The notes under the pieces were generated by a model, which saw nothing but the letters and a program-made list of their open reading frames with translations, was not told the DNA's origin and did not search any database. The position numbers and the translations under genes were made by a program. From an uncultured Lachnospiraceae bacterium (GTDB lineage: Bacteria; Bacillota; Clostridia; Lachnospirales; Lachnospiraceae): 64,000 bases of DNA. The DNA is taken from assembly GCA_910584915.1 (NCBI GenBank), contig CAJUDM010000005.1:111553-175552 (forward strand). Direction: 5' to 3'. Of this stretch, positions 1-7,535 are shown one piece after another (within the stretch, counting starts at the first letter, position 1; each line of letters starts with the position of its first letter).

Positions 1-1290
1 GTACTCATATACATAGTACCCTTCCGGGGGCGCCTCCACGACTGCAGCGCTGTAATCCTCCACCACCGGGAATCCCTCCGCAAAAATATCATCATATTCC
101 TGCACTTCCGGTATTTCATCGTACTTCCATTCAGAGGACAGAATGCTCTCCTCCTGCTCTTTGACGTCCTCTCCGCTCTCCGATTCCGCGGAAATACCGC
201 TCTCTTCTATCTGCAGCGGTACGCTCACTCTCCTCCGCAGATCAGGATTTCCATATCTTTCTCTTCTCTCGTCAAAAGAGATCCTGATCTTTTCTGCGCC
301 ATCGTCTACAAAAAAGAAAAACTTTCCCTTCTTCCCCTCCTCGGAATAGAGTCCCAGATAATCATACTCCTTCAGGGCATCCTCCTCCTCGACCGATCCC
401 CCTCCAAAAAGCTCCGATATCGCATAGGGTTCCAGATATCTTTTACAGGATAAACCATCTGACACATATATTTCACTGGATATCCTGTCCTCCTCCTCTA
501 TCGGCGGCGTCGCTGCCGTACCTTCTTCCGGTTCGTCAAAGACTCCGTTATTCCCTCCGCCGCTGTCTGCTTCCGTTTCGCCCCACTCACTCTCAGGCAG
601 TATCTTCACTGTCACCGCAATCAGTTTTTCCCCTGCCGGCATGCCCTCAAACCCGGATGTGTTTATCACTTCCGCTTTGTCCACGATAAACAGTCTGTCG
701 TATATGTCAAAAAGCTGTCCGACATCTGCCATCTCCCACTCGAACTCCGCGGTTTCATCGGATTCCTCCGCTTTTTCGCCGGACCTTCCATAGCCCCCGG
801 CATCATCGGGCTCTCCGCCCGGCTGTCCGTAATCCCCTTCGTCGTACAGTTCTCCCGATTCTACGCCGGCGCTCCCCGGATCCGCAGTACCCGGAATATC
901 CGAGGTAGCGATCTTTCGCAACAAAAGCAACGCCGCTGAGATCACGCTGCACAGTATTATGATGGCGCCACAGACCAGGTAAAACCTGTTCAAAAATTTT
1001 TTACTTCTCTCCGCCTGTTCCTGTGCATATCTTCTGTACGCTGCGCTATCCTGATAAGGATTCCCCGTTGGCTGTCCCGTTGGAGCCAAGTCCGGCTGTC
1101 CCTGCCGGTAAACAGGGGAGGCAGTACCCGCAGGCGCGTTCGCGGAAATTTTCCCATCATCCTCGAATCTGGCGCTGTAATACCTGCTTACGTCTATCTC
1201 CCCCTGCCTGTTGTTAAAATATCCGCACTTCGGGCAGATACCGCTGTACATTGCCTCATCAAACTGTTTTCCGCATTTTCCACATTTCAT
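1..1290 (-). CDS. Zinc-ribbon membrane protein fused to partner domain (3' end outside window)
   Basis: The frame is open for 430 codons from ATG at 1290 to the window edge, so the C-terminus is missing. GAGG lies 7 nt before the start. Residues 3-22 hold two CxxC pairs (MKCGKCGK, ICPKCG), a small cytoplasmic zinc ribbon. A Pro/Gly/Gln-rich linker follows, then one membrane helix at about 103-125, an acidic stretch, and a domain ending in RRVSVPLQIEE. That ending is shared with the proteins at 1819-2529 (KRVSVPLSFEE) and 3245-3982 (KRVSVPLRIEE). After it the chain runs on into DYSAAVVEAPPEGY, which matches the start of the domain in the separate small proteins at 1337-1822 (GYSAEIVDGIPEGY) and 2709-3248 (DCSAETVSEAPEGY). 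It is therefore a natural fusion of what are two genes in the neighbouring copies. I do not know its function. The domain after the helix may be DUF4352-like, at low confidence. Confidence 0.85.
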   Translation of the reverse strand, partial: MKCGKCGKQFDEAMYSGICPKCGYFNNRQGEIDVSRYYSARFEDDGKISANAPAGTASPVYRQGQPDLAPTGQPTGNPYQDSAAYRRYAQEQAERSKKFLNRFYLVCGAIIILCSVISAALLLLRKIATSDIPGTADPGSAGVESGELYDEGDYGQPGGEPDDAGGYGRSGEKAEESDETAEFEWEMADVGQLFDIYDRLFIVDKAEVINTSGFEGMPAGEKLIAVTVKILPESEWGETEADSGGGNNGVFDEPEEGTAATPPIEEEDRISSEIYVSDGLSCKRYLEPYAISELFGGGSVEEEDALKEYDYLGLYSEEGKKGKFFFFVDDGAEKIRISFDERRERYGNPDLRRRVSVPLQIEESGISAESESGEDVKEQEESILSSEWKYDEIPEVQEYDDIFAEGFPVVEDYSAAVVEAPPEGYYVYEY

Positions 1291-1336
1291 GATATATCCT
1301 CATTATCCATATGCCCCGCCGCCGTCCATTTTGTCA

Positions 1337-1822
1337 TCATAATTCTATGAGCAGTTCTTCATTCTCTCCCATCGACGGATACGCACGAATCGACTCCGTA
1401 CCCTCCGGCACCAGCACATACTCTCTATAGATCACGTTCTCCCCCGGCGGCAGTACGGTTCCATCGATATAAGCCCAGTAAGCCGGATCCCTGTCCAGCG
1501 CATCGAGGCATTCTCCATCCGCATCATAATAATCGCACAGTCCGCCCGTAAACTCTATCGGCTCATTCACCACGCCCCTCAGCTTGTAAGTGATCTCCAT
1601 CACCTTCATCCCATCCGTTGCTTTATATCCGGGAACACCATATTCATACCCTTCTGGTATCCCATCCACTATCTCTGCGCTGTACCCGGTGATCGGAGAA
1701 TATGCCTGCGGCGTACAGATATTCCTGTACAGCCGTCTCCCATATGCCAGATAAAATACGCCGCACCCACAAATGACCACAACATAGAAAATAAGGAAAA
1801 CGATCTTTGCCCTGTTCTTCAT
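1337..1822 (-). CDS. Small membrane-anchored partner protein of the zinc-ribbon family
   Basis: 161 residues. An N-terminal membrane helix at about 8-27 follows a short positive segment (MKNRAK), so the rest is probably outside the cell membrane. The domain begins GYSAEIVDGIPEGY and ends PSMGENEELLIEL. It is a paralogue of 2709-3248; both share the motif SAE-V---PEGY, a central DGMK-(V/L) strand and LPPGE followed by YVLVPE. Its ATG overlaps the stop of the upstream zinc-ribbon gene by 4 nt (ATGA), which points to translational coupling and a stoichiometric pair. I recognise no named family, and no catalytic residues are evident. Confidence 0.8.
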   Translation of the reverse strand: MKNRAKIVFLIFYVVVICGCGVFYLAYGRRLYRNICTPQAYSPITGYSAEIVDGIPEGYEYGVPGYKATDGMKVMEITYKLRGVVNEPIEFTGGLCDYYDADGECLDALDRDPAYWAYIDGTVLPPGENVIYREYVLVPEGTESIRAYPSMGENEELLIEL

Positions 1823-2529
1823 GGCGTCCCCTCCTCAAACGAAAGCGGAACGCTCACCCGCTTCTCCAGAACGGAGATCCCGTCTTCCCTTCTCAGCTGG
1901 TCAAAGGATATCGAAGCCGTTTGAACCTCCTCATCCATCAAAAAATAAAAGGTTCCCCTTCTCTCGGTCAGCAGGACGTCATCTGCATAGTCATACTCTG
2001 TCAGGACTTCACCCGGGGAATAATCAGCCTCCTCCCCATCTGAAGGCTCTCCCGGGGAAAGTATCCTGTCCAATGTGCGTTCATCCAGCCATTGTCTGCA
2101 GATACAGCCGTCCGACAGATAGATCATGCCCGGTTCCGTTGTGATGGAACGCTTCCCGTCCCCCGGCATCAGGCTCACTTTGACCGCGATCAGTTTCTGG
2201 TCCTTCGGCATGCCACTCAGTGCAGAAGTATCCACCACTTCCGCTTTCTCCACCTTAAGCCGCCTGCCGTTTATCTGAAACATCTGTCCCGTCTCCGCAG
2301 TCTCCGATTCAAAATCCACAATCTGATAAAGCCCTGCAATATGCCGTTTTTTCATATTGCAGGCGGCTGCAGTGGCGGCGATTACCAACAGCAGCAGGAC
2401 CATGCCCCTTCTGATCCCTCTGTCTCCGGAAATGAGCCTCCGTCCTGTCCGGCTGTAAGGCTGTCCGCACATCGGGCAGATCCCGTTCACCGCCTCGTCA
2501 AACTGCTTCCCGCATTTTCCGCATTTCAT
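1819..2529 (-). CDS. Zinc-ribbon membrane protein, paralogue 2
   Basis: 236 residues from ATG at 2529, with GAGG 7 nt upstream in a context nearly identical to that of the gene at 1-1290. The zinc ribbon is CGKCGK...ICPMCG within the first 22 residues. A membrane helix at about 42-58 (GMVLLLLVIAATAAA) is followed by an external domain with FQINGRRLKVEKAEVVDTS and QKLIAVKVSLMPG, ending KRVSVPLSFEEGTP. The C-terminus has no partner domain; that domain is supplied by the next gene, which overlaps by 4 nt. The architecture resembles bacterial zinc-ribbon/TM/DUF4352-like proteins, but the family call is uncertain. It may be a sensor or an envelope protein. Confidence 0.8.
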   Translation of the reverse strand: MKCGKCGKQFDEAVNGICPMCGQPYSRTGRRLISGDRGIRRGMVLLLLVIAATAAACNMKKRHIAGLYQIVDFESETAETGQMFQINGRRLKVEKAEVVDTSALSGMPKDQKLIAVKVSLMPGDGKRSITTEPGMIYLSDGCICRQWLDERTLDRILSPGEPSDGEEADYSPGEVLTEYDYADDVLLTERRGTFYFLMDEEVQTASISFDQLRREDGISVLEKRVSVPLSFEEGTP

Positions 2530-2579
2530 GGTATATCCTCATTATCCGCATTCCCCGCCGCCGTCCGCTCTGACCCACA

Positions 2580-2713
2580 CAATTCTATGAACAGTTCTCC
2601 GCCCTCTCCCACCTGTGCAGCCTGTCGAAGGTGTCCGCATCGATCTCTCACAACTCTATAAGCAACTCTCCGCTCTCTCCCAGCGCCGGATGCGCAGGGA
2701 TCGTCCCCTCAGA
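2580..2713 (-). pseudogene. Two relic 3' ends of partner genes
   Basis: This stretch between two intact genes holds two short minus-strand fragments that match the C-terminus of the 161-residue partner (MGENEELLIEL). Positions 2648-2713 read SEGTIPAHPALGESGELLIEL and then a stop, and 2580-2612 read VGEGGELFIEL in frame. The first overlaps the last bases of the gene at 2709-3248. The bases just after the second fragment repeat those found downstream of the first partner gene near 1300-1340. They are best explained as leftovers of partner genes lost by unequal recombination in a tandem array. Confidence 0.6.
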
Positions 2714-3248
2714 AAGCGATCTCAACCTCTTGATAAGGATCCTCCTGCGCCTTCTCATAAATAGAACTATAGCCGAGAGACGCCGTCATCTCGTGTACCT
2801 GCTCCGGCACCAGCACATAGTCATATACTGTGACTTCCTCCCCGGGCGGCAGTACCTTCCGCCGGCCGTACGGATCGTCTTTCTTTTCCAGCCTGTCAAG
2901 CCGCTCTGCTCCTTCGCAGCCGTAATCGATCCAGTTCCACTCCATCTCCATCAGATCATCGTATATCAAATTGGAAAAGTGCCAGGTTACCTTCACCAGC
3001 TTCATACCGTCTGATCCATCCGCCTCCCCGCGCAGTTCATACCCCTCGGGCGCCTCGCTCACTGTCTCCGCGCTGCAGTCCTTCACCTGCGGATGCGGAG
3101 CGAGGGGATCCCTGCGAACAATATCATTGTATACCTTTTCGACATAATCTTCTGAATAATATTTATCGATATCCAAAATGGTTTTGATACAGAAGGCAAC
3201 AATCACAGCGCAGCCAACGACGGAGCATATTTTTATAATCCTGTTCAT
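2709..3248 (-). CDS. Small membrane-anchored partner protein, paralogue 2
   Basis: 179 residues. ATG at 3248 is chosen over upstream codons because it overlaps the stop of the preceding gene as ATGA, exactly as in the 1819/1822 pair. A membrane helix at about 4-22 (IIKICSVVGCAVIVAFCIKTI) precedes the external domain, which starts DCSAETVSEAPEGY and contains LPPGEEVTVYDYVLVPE. It is a diverged paralogue of 1337-1822 with a different C-terminal tail (PYQEVEIAF). No function recognised. Confidence 0.78.
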   Translation of the reverse strand: MNRIIKICSVVGCAVIVAFCIKTILDIDKYYSEDYVEKVYNDIVRRDPLAPHPQVKDCSAETVSEAPEGYELRGEADGSDGMKLVKVTWHFSNLIYDDLMEMEWNWIDYGCEGAERLDRLEKKDDPYGRRKVLPPGEEVTVYDYVLVPEQVHEMTASLGYSSIYEKAQEDPYQEVEIAF

Positions 3249-3982
3249 ACGCCGCCCTCCTCGATCCGCAGAGGCACGCTGACTCTCTTCTCCAAAATGT
3301 AAGGCCCGCATGCATACTCCCCATCACTGAAGGAAATTCTGACCTCCTCCGCCTTTTCATCCGTCAAAAAGAAAAACTCTCCCGTCTGTCCTTCCTCAGT
3401 ACAATCAATAAAGCCGGATCCTGTCAGGATGTCCTTCTCCGAAAATGCTTCCCCAAAAGATCCGCCGTCTCCCGCCATCCTCATGACGCTCCCGTTATCC
3501 AACGGCAGATTGCAGGAAACGCCGTCGGACGCATACACCAGTCCCGAATGATCCCAGAAATAATCCCAGTCCGCAGGCGGTTCATAGGATGCCGTCTCCT
3601 TTGCCGGTTTCTTCTCCGTAACGGTTTGCTGATACTCCTGATCCTTCAACAGGCGGACCTCCACTGATACCATAACCAGCTTTTCCCCCGCCGGCACATC
3701 CGTCAGCATGGCGTCATCCGGCGCCGCCGCACTCTTCACGATAACCTCTCTGCGGCCTATAATAAACGCCTCCCCCGCATCCGCCGTCTGCCATTCAAAT
3801 TTTTGCAGTGATAGGGTTCCGCTTTCCGTCTCCTCCTGCTTCCCGGCATACATATCGGCGGCAGCTTTCGAACTGTACCACTTTTTTGAATAGCCGTTTG
3901 CAGCCGTGAGGAAGATTGCCGCTATTGAAATAATGATACAGACCGGCGTCACGATATTCCTGTTCTTTTTCTCTTCTATCAC
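3245..3982 (-). CDS. Membrane protein of the zinc-ribbon family, ribbon detached
   Basis: 245 residues starting at GTG 3982, with GGGAGGTG about 10 nt upstream. It begins directly before a membrane helix (about 10-27, VTPVCIIISIAAIFLTAA) and lacks the zinc ribbon of its paralogues. The external domain has FIIGRREVIVKSAA and EKLVMVSVEVRLL and ends KRVSVPLRIEEGGV. The missing ribbon is encoded immediately upstream in another frame at 3987-4091. It is followed by its partner gene with an ATGA overlap. Either the two-part form is functional or this copy carries an N-terminal frameshift; the good ribosome site before the GTG favours separate translation. Confidence 0.72.
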   Translation of the reverse strand: MIEEKKNRNIVTPVCIIISIAAIFLTAANGYSKKWYSSKAAADMYAGKQEETESGTLSLQKFEWQTADAGEAFIIGRREVIVKSAAAPDDAMLTDVPAGEKLVMVSVEVRLLKDQEYQQTVTEKKPAKETASYEPPADWDYFWDHSGLVYASDGVSCNLPLDNGSVMRMAGDGGSFGEAFSEKDILTGSGFIDCTEEGQTGEFFFLTDEKAEEVRISFSDGEYACGPYILEKRVSVPLRIEEGGV

Positions 3983-3986
3983 AATC

Positions 3987-4091
3987 CTATGAGCACCTCC
4001 CTGCCGTTATGTGCCCGACTGTCCGGCATTCCGGGCAGATACCGCTGTACATCTCCTCGTCAAAATGTTTCCCGCACTTTCCGCATCTCAC
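3987..4091 (-). CDS. Detached zinc-ribbon mini-ORF
   Basis: 34 codons from GTG 4091 to TAG 3987. The product begins RCGKCGKHFDEEMYSGICPEC, the same ribbon as residues 2-22 of the gene at 1-1290, then runs out of family sequence and stops 5 nt before the start of the 245-residue protein. Compared with the intact paralogues a shift of one base would join the two frames. It may be a real short zinc-ribbon peptide or half of a broken gene. Confidence 0.5.
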   Translation of the reverse strand: MRCGKCGKHFDEEMYSGICPECRTVGHITAGRCS

Positions 4092-4115
4092 ATGGTCTCT
4101 CCAGTCATTCCACAC

Positions 4116-5120
4116 TTACCATCCCGCACTGATCTCGATCTTCTTATCCCGCAGCATCAGTTCATCCAGCGCCTGTGCCGCCGGTTTTCCCTCAAACAAT
4201 ACGAGGTTCACCTGCTCGATGATGGGCATCTCCACCTCATACTTCCCTGCCAGCCCCATAGCCGCCTTCGCGGAGTACACGCCCTCCACCACCTGTTTCA
4301 CCTCGTCCATCGCCTCTTTCATGGACTTTCCCTGTCCGATCAGAATGCCCGCCCGCCTGTTGCGTGAGTGCATGGATGCGCATGTCACGATCAGGTCTCC
4401 GATGCCGGTAAGGCCGCAGAATGTCTCCAGCTTTCCGCCCATGGCAAGCCCCAGCCTGCCGATCTCAGTCATTCCCCGGGTGATCAATGCCGCCTTTGTA
4501 TTGTCGCCGCAGCCAAGCCCGTCTGCTATGCCCGCCGCCAGCGCGATCACATTCTTCAACGCGCCGCCCAGCTCGATCCCCAGCATATCCGGACTGGTAT
4601 ATACCCGAAACACTTTGTTCATCAGAAGGTTCTGAATATATTCCGCCGTTTTCTTTGTCCTGGCTCCGGCTACGATCGTCGTGGGCATTCCCTTTCCCAC
4701 TTCCTCCGCATGGGAAGGTCCCGAGAGCACTGCCACATCCGCCCCCGGCACTTCCTCCTCTATGATCTCCGAGAGTGTCATCAGTGTTTTTTCCTCCACC
4801 CCCTTCGCCACGTTGACAATGATCTGTCCCTCTTTTACAAAAGGTTTCATCATCGCCGCCGTGCTCCTCGTAAAGGGTGACGGCACCGCCAGGATACACA
4901 GATCCATCCCTTCTATCGCCTCTGAAAGTTCCGTCGTATAGGAAATATTTTCCGGCAGTTTTACCCCCGGCAGTTTATCCAGATGCTCCCTGTTTTTCCG
5001 CAGCATCTCGATCTCTTCCTTCACGATAGACCAGACTGCTACATCATGTCCATTATCCGCCGCCAGTTTGGAGAGCGCCGTCCCCCAGCTTCCTGCTCCG
5101 ATCAGTCCTATTTTTGCCAT
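4116..5120 (-). CDS. gpsA: Glycerol-3-phosphate dehydrogenase [NAD(P)+]
   Basis: 334 residues, the normal family length. It reduces dihydroxyacetone phosphate to sn-glycerol-3-phosphate, the backbone for phospholipids, in the cytoplasm. The N-terminus MAKIGLIGAGSWGTAL is the GxGxxG dinucleotide site. LAVPSPFTR and VNVAKGVEEKTL follow, and the catalytic lysine region is GALKNVIALAAGIADGLG with NTKAALITRGMTEIGRLG. The upstream neighbour plsY uses the product, so the two form a lipid-precursor pair. AAGGAACAG precedes the ATG. Confidence 0.97.
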   Translation of the reverse strand: MAKIGLIGAGSWGTALSKLAADNGHDVAVWSIVKEEIEMLRKNREHLDKLPGVKLPENISYTTELSEAIEGMDLCILAVPSPFTRSTAAMMKPFVKEGQIIVNVAKGVEEKTLMTLSEIIEEEVPGADVAVLSGPSHAEEVGKGMPTTIVAGARTKKTAEYIQNLLMNKVFRVYTSPDMLGIELGGALKNVIALAAGIADGLGCGDNTKAALITRGMTEIGRLGLAMGGKLETFCGLTGIGDLIVTCASMHSRNRRAGILIGQGKSMKEAMDEVKQVVEGVYSAKAAMGLAGKYEVEMPIIEQVNLVLFEGKPAAQALDELMLRDKKIEISAGW

Positions 5121-5261
5121 TTTCTGTTCCTTCCCTCTGTTTTACATGGTTTAATGATACTTTATATACTTCTTGTGGTGTTCTATATTTTTGGAGTACT
5201 TTATAGACTGTTTATATTTAATGTATCTTTTATGACGCCCTGCCTGTCTGTCCTTATCAGG

Positions 5262-5921
5262 CTATGGCTGTTTCTCTTCCTTCTTCTTCAGATATGTTTT
5301 GCGCTCCTCCCCTTTTATCAGCCGCTTTATATTTTCCCGGTGTTTATAGTAAGCCATGACCGCCAGGACCGCAGAGACAACATACATCTCGTTGAGCGCC
5401 GCCTGAGACATCCCGAAAACTCCCATCTGCCCCTCCACAATGATCTGGATCATGAATCCCGCGTAGACAAGAAGCGATCCCAAAGACACATAATGCGTTG
5501 TAAAAAATGTCCCGAAAAATACGATAACGCCCATGATAAAAAAGCTCCAGTGGAAACAGATGATCAGTCCAGCTGTCGCCGCGATCCCCTTGCCGCCCCT
5601 GAAATTCATATAAAACGGAAAATTGTGCCCCAGGATCGCCCCCGCCGCGGCATACAGGACAAACAGATAATTCAGGTCCGGCGCCATCCTCGGCGCAATG
5701 ACAAACCGCGCTAAAAGGCACGCCGCGGCGCACTTCATGATATCGCCGAAAAGCACCAGCACGCCAGCCTTCACACCGAAAGTCCGCAGCGTGTTCGTGG
5801 TGCCCGCATTGCCGCTGCCCTTTTCCCTGATATCGATCCCTTTTGATTTACCGTAGATATAAGCCGTCTGAAACAGCCCGCACACATACCCCGCCGCCAG
5901 ACAGATAATACGTCCCAACAT
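5262..5921 (-). CDS. plsY: Glycerol-3-phosphate acyltransferase PlsY
   Basis: 219 residues when started at ATG 5921 (MLGRIICLAAGYVCGLFQ), which has GAGGAG about 11 nt upstream; the frame is open further upstream but that part has no membrane character. PlsY transfers acyl from acyl-phosphate to glycerol-3-phosphate at the membrane. Visible family motifs are the serine/arginine loop RGKGSGNAGTTN (here REKGSGNAGTTNTLR), GHNFPFYMNFRGGKGIAA and a C-terminal KHRENIKRLIKGEE. Several hydrophobic helices are present. It lies between der and gpsA, a common clostridial arrangement. Confidence 0.95.
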   Translation of the reverse strand: MLGRIICLAAGYVCGLFQTAYIYGKSKGIDIREKGSGNAGTTNTLRTFGVKAGVLVLFGDIMKCAAACLLARFVIAPRMAPDLNYLFVLYAAAGAILGHNFPFYMNFRGGKGIAATAGLIICFHWSFFIMGVIVFFGTFFTTHYVSLGSLLVYAGFMIQIIVEGQMGVFGMSQAALNEMYVVSAVLAVMAYYKHRENIKRLIKGEERKTYLKKKEEKQP

Positions 5922-5995
5922 AATAATTATTTCTCCTCTTCCAGTACCACAGATATTCCAACTCACAAACGCTTCGCTTTTTGTTCGGTTCATTC

Positions 5996-6128
5996 CAGTT
6001 CCGCATCTCTCCCTCACAGTGCCAATCCCGCAGAGAAATTTACGACCGCTGTCACGTCCGTAAATTCTCTGGGCACTGTCCGGGACAGATGCTGTTCTTT
6101 ATCTCAGTTCCGCATCTCTCCCTCACAG
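5996..6128. repeat. 24-bp direct repeat flanking hairpin element
   Basis: An identical 24-bp sequence beginning CAGTTCCGCATCTCTCC occurs at 5996-6019 and again at 6105-6128, enclosing the hairpin at 6017-6078. A shorter version, ATTCCAGTTCCGCA, flanks the related hairpin near 45.2 kb on both sides, and AGTTCCG precedes the copy near 34.2 kb. The flanks therefore belong to the repeated unit. Confidence 0.75.
6017..6078. repeat. Covarying hairpin element, copy 1
   Basis: The outer stem is CAGTGCC (6017-6023) with GGCACTG (6072-6078). The inner stem is AGAGAAATTTACG (6032-6044) with CGTAAATTCTCT (6059-6070), with one bulged A. Copies at 34229-34290 and 45217-45280 keep the outer stem and the AGAG/CTCT base but change TTTACG/CGTAAA to TTTCCAG/CTGGAAA on both arms. 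It lies between der and plsY, which are transcribed through it. Confidence 0.7.
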
Positions 6129-6135
6129 ATTCCGC

Positions 6136-7473
6136 TCACTTATCCCCTTTGCGCTCCCGTATAAAGAACTTTAACGGTGTCCCGCGGAACCCGAAAGTCT
6201 CCCTGATCTGATTTTCAATATATCTCGTATAAGAAAAATGCATCAGTTCCTTATCGTTCACAAAGATCACAAATGTAGGCGGCTTTACCGCCACCTGTGT
6301 AATATAGTAAAGCCTGAGGCGCTTTCCCTTGTCCGCAGGGGGCTGCTGCATCGCCACAGCCTCCGACATGATCTCGTTTAACACGCCCGTCGCCACGCGC
6401 ATCGCGTGATTTTCATGCACTGCTTCTATTATATCATATAATTTCGGTAATCTCTGCCCTGTCAGCGCCGAAATATATAAAATTTCCGCATAAGGCATAA
6501 AAGACAGCACCTGCCTGATCCTTTTTTCGTATTCCCGGGTGCTCTTATCGTCCTTCGCAATGGCGTCCCACTTATTGACCGCAATGATCATTCCCTTGCC
6601 CCTGTCATGGGCAATACCCGCGATCTTGGCGTCCTGTTCCGTCACGCCGTCCACCGCATCGATCACAAGGACCACAATATCCGCCCGCTCCACAGCGCTG
6701 ACCGTGCGGATGATCATAAAGCGCTCCAGCTCTTCCTTGATCTTGTTTTTCCTGCGCAGCCCTGCCGTATCAATAAACACATAGTCTTTGCCGTGGTACG
6801 TCAGTTCTGTGTCCACCGCGTCCCTGGTAGTGCCGGCAATGTCGGAAACGATCAGACGGTTCTCTCCCAACAGCCGGTTGATGATCGAAGATTTTCCCAC
6901 GTTGGGCTTGCCGACGATCGCAACCCTGATCCTGTCATCCTCCTCTTCCTCCCCCGCACTTTCCGGGAAATGGGAGATGACCACATCCAGCATATCGCCG
7001 AGTCCCGTTCTGTTCGCCGCCGATATGGCGCAGGGCTCCCCGATCCCAAGGTTATAGAACTCATAGACCGCAAGCATATCCCGCTCGTAGCTGTCCACCT
7101 TGTTTACCACCAGCACCACCGGCTTTCCCGCCTTGCGCAGCATATCCGCCACTTTGGAATCGGCGTCCAGAACCCCCTGCTTCACATCCACCAGAAACAA
7201 TATCACATCCGCCGTGTCGATGGCGATCTGCGCCTGCTCCCGCATCTGGGACAGCAGGATATCCCTGCTCTCCGGCTCGATACCGCCCGTATCGACCAGC
7301 GTGAATTTTCGTCCTGCCCACTCAGAATCCGCATAGATCCGGTCCCTGGTGATGCCCGGCGTATCTTTTACGATCGATATTCTTTCTCCGGCGAGCACAT
7401 TGAACAGCGTGGACTTCCCCACATTGGGCCTGCCCACCACCGCCACCACCGGTTTTCCTCTCTTCTTTGCCAT
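6136..7473 (-). CDS. der: Ribosome biogenesis GTPase Der (EngA)
   Basis: 445 residues, typical length. It is an essential double GTPase in 50S subunit assembly. The first G domain has GRPNVGKST (about 14-22), DTGG and NKVD; the second has GKPNVGKSS (about 186), DTAGLRRK and NKWD. A C-terminal KH-like domain ends FGFRGTPLKFFIRERKGDK. Transcribed toward plsY and gpsA. Confidence 0.98.
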   Translation of the reverse strand: MAKKRGKPVVAVVGRPNVGKSTLFNVLAGERISIVKDTPGITRDRIYADSEWAGRKFTLVDTGGIEPESRDILLSQMREQAQIAIDTADVILFLVDVKQGVLDADSKVADMLRKAGKPVVLVVNKVDSYERDMLAVYEFYNLGIGEPCAISAANRTGLGDMLDVVISHFPESAGEEEEDDRIRVAIVGKPNVGKSSIINRLLGENRLIVSDIAGTTRDAVDTELTYHGKDYVFIDTAGLRRKNKIKEELERFMIIRTVSAVERADIVVLVIDAVDGVTEQDAKIAGIAHDRGKGMIIAVNKWDAIAKDDKSTREYEKRIRQVLSFMPYAEILYISALTGQRLPKLYDIIEAVHENHAMRVATGVLNEIMSEAVAMQQPPADKGKRLRLYYITQVAVKPPTFVIFVNDKELMHFSYTRYIENQIRETFGFRGTPLKFFIRERKGDK

Positions 7474-7535
7474 AACTTACATCTATCCTTTACTGTTGTT
7501 TTCTTCCGCCCGGACTTCGCCGGCTTCCCATACAT

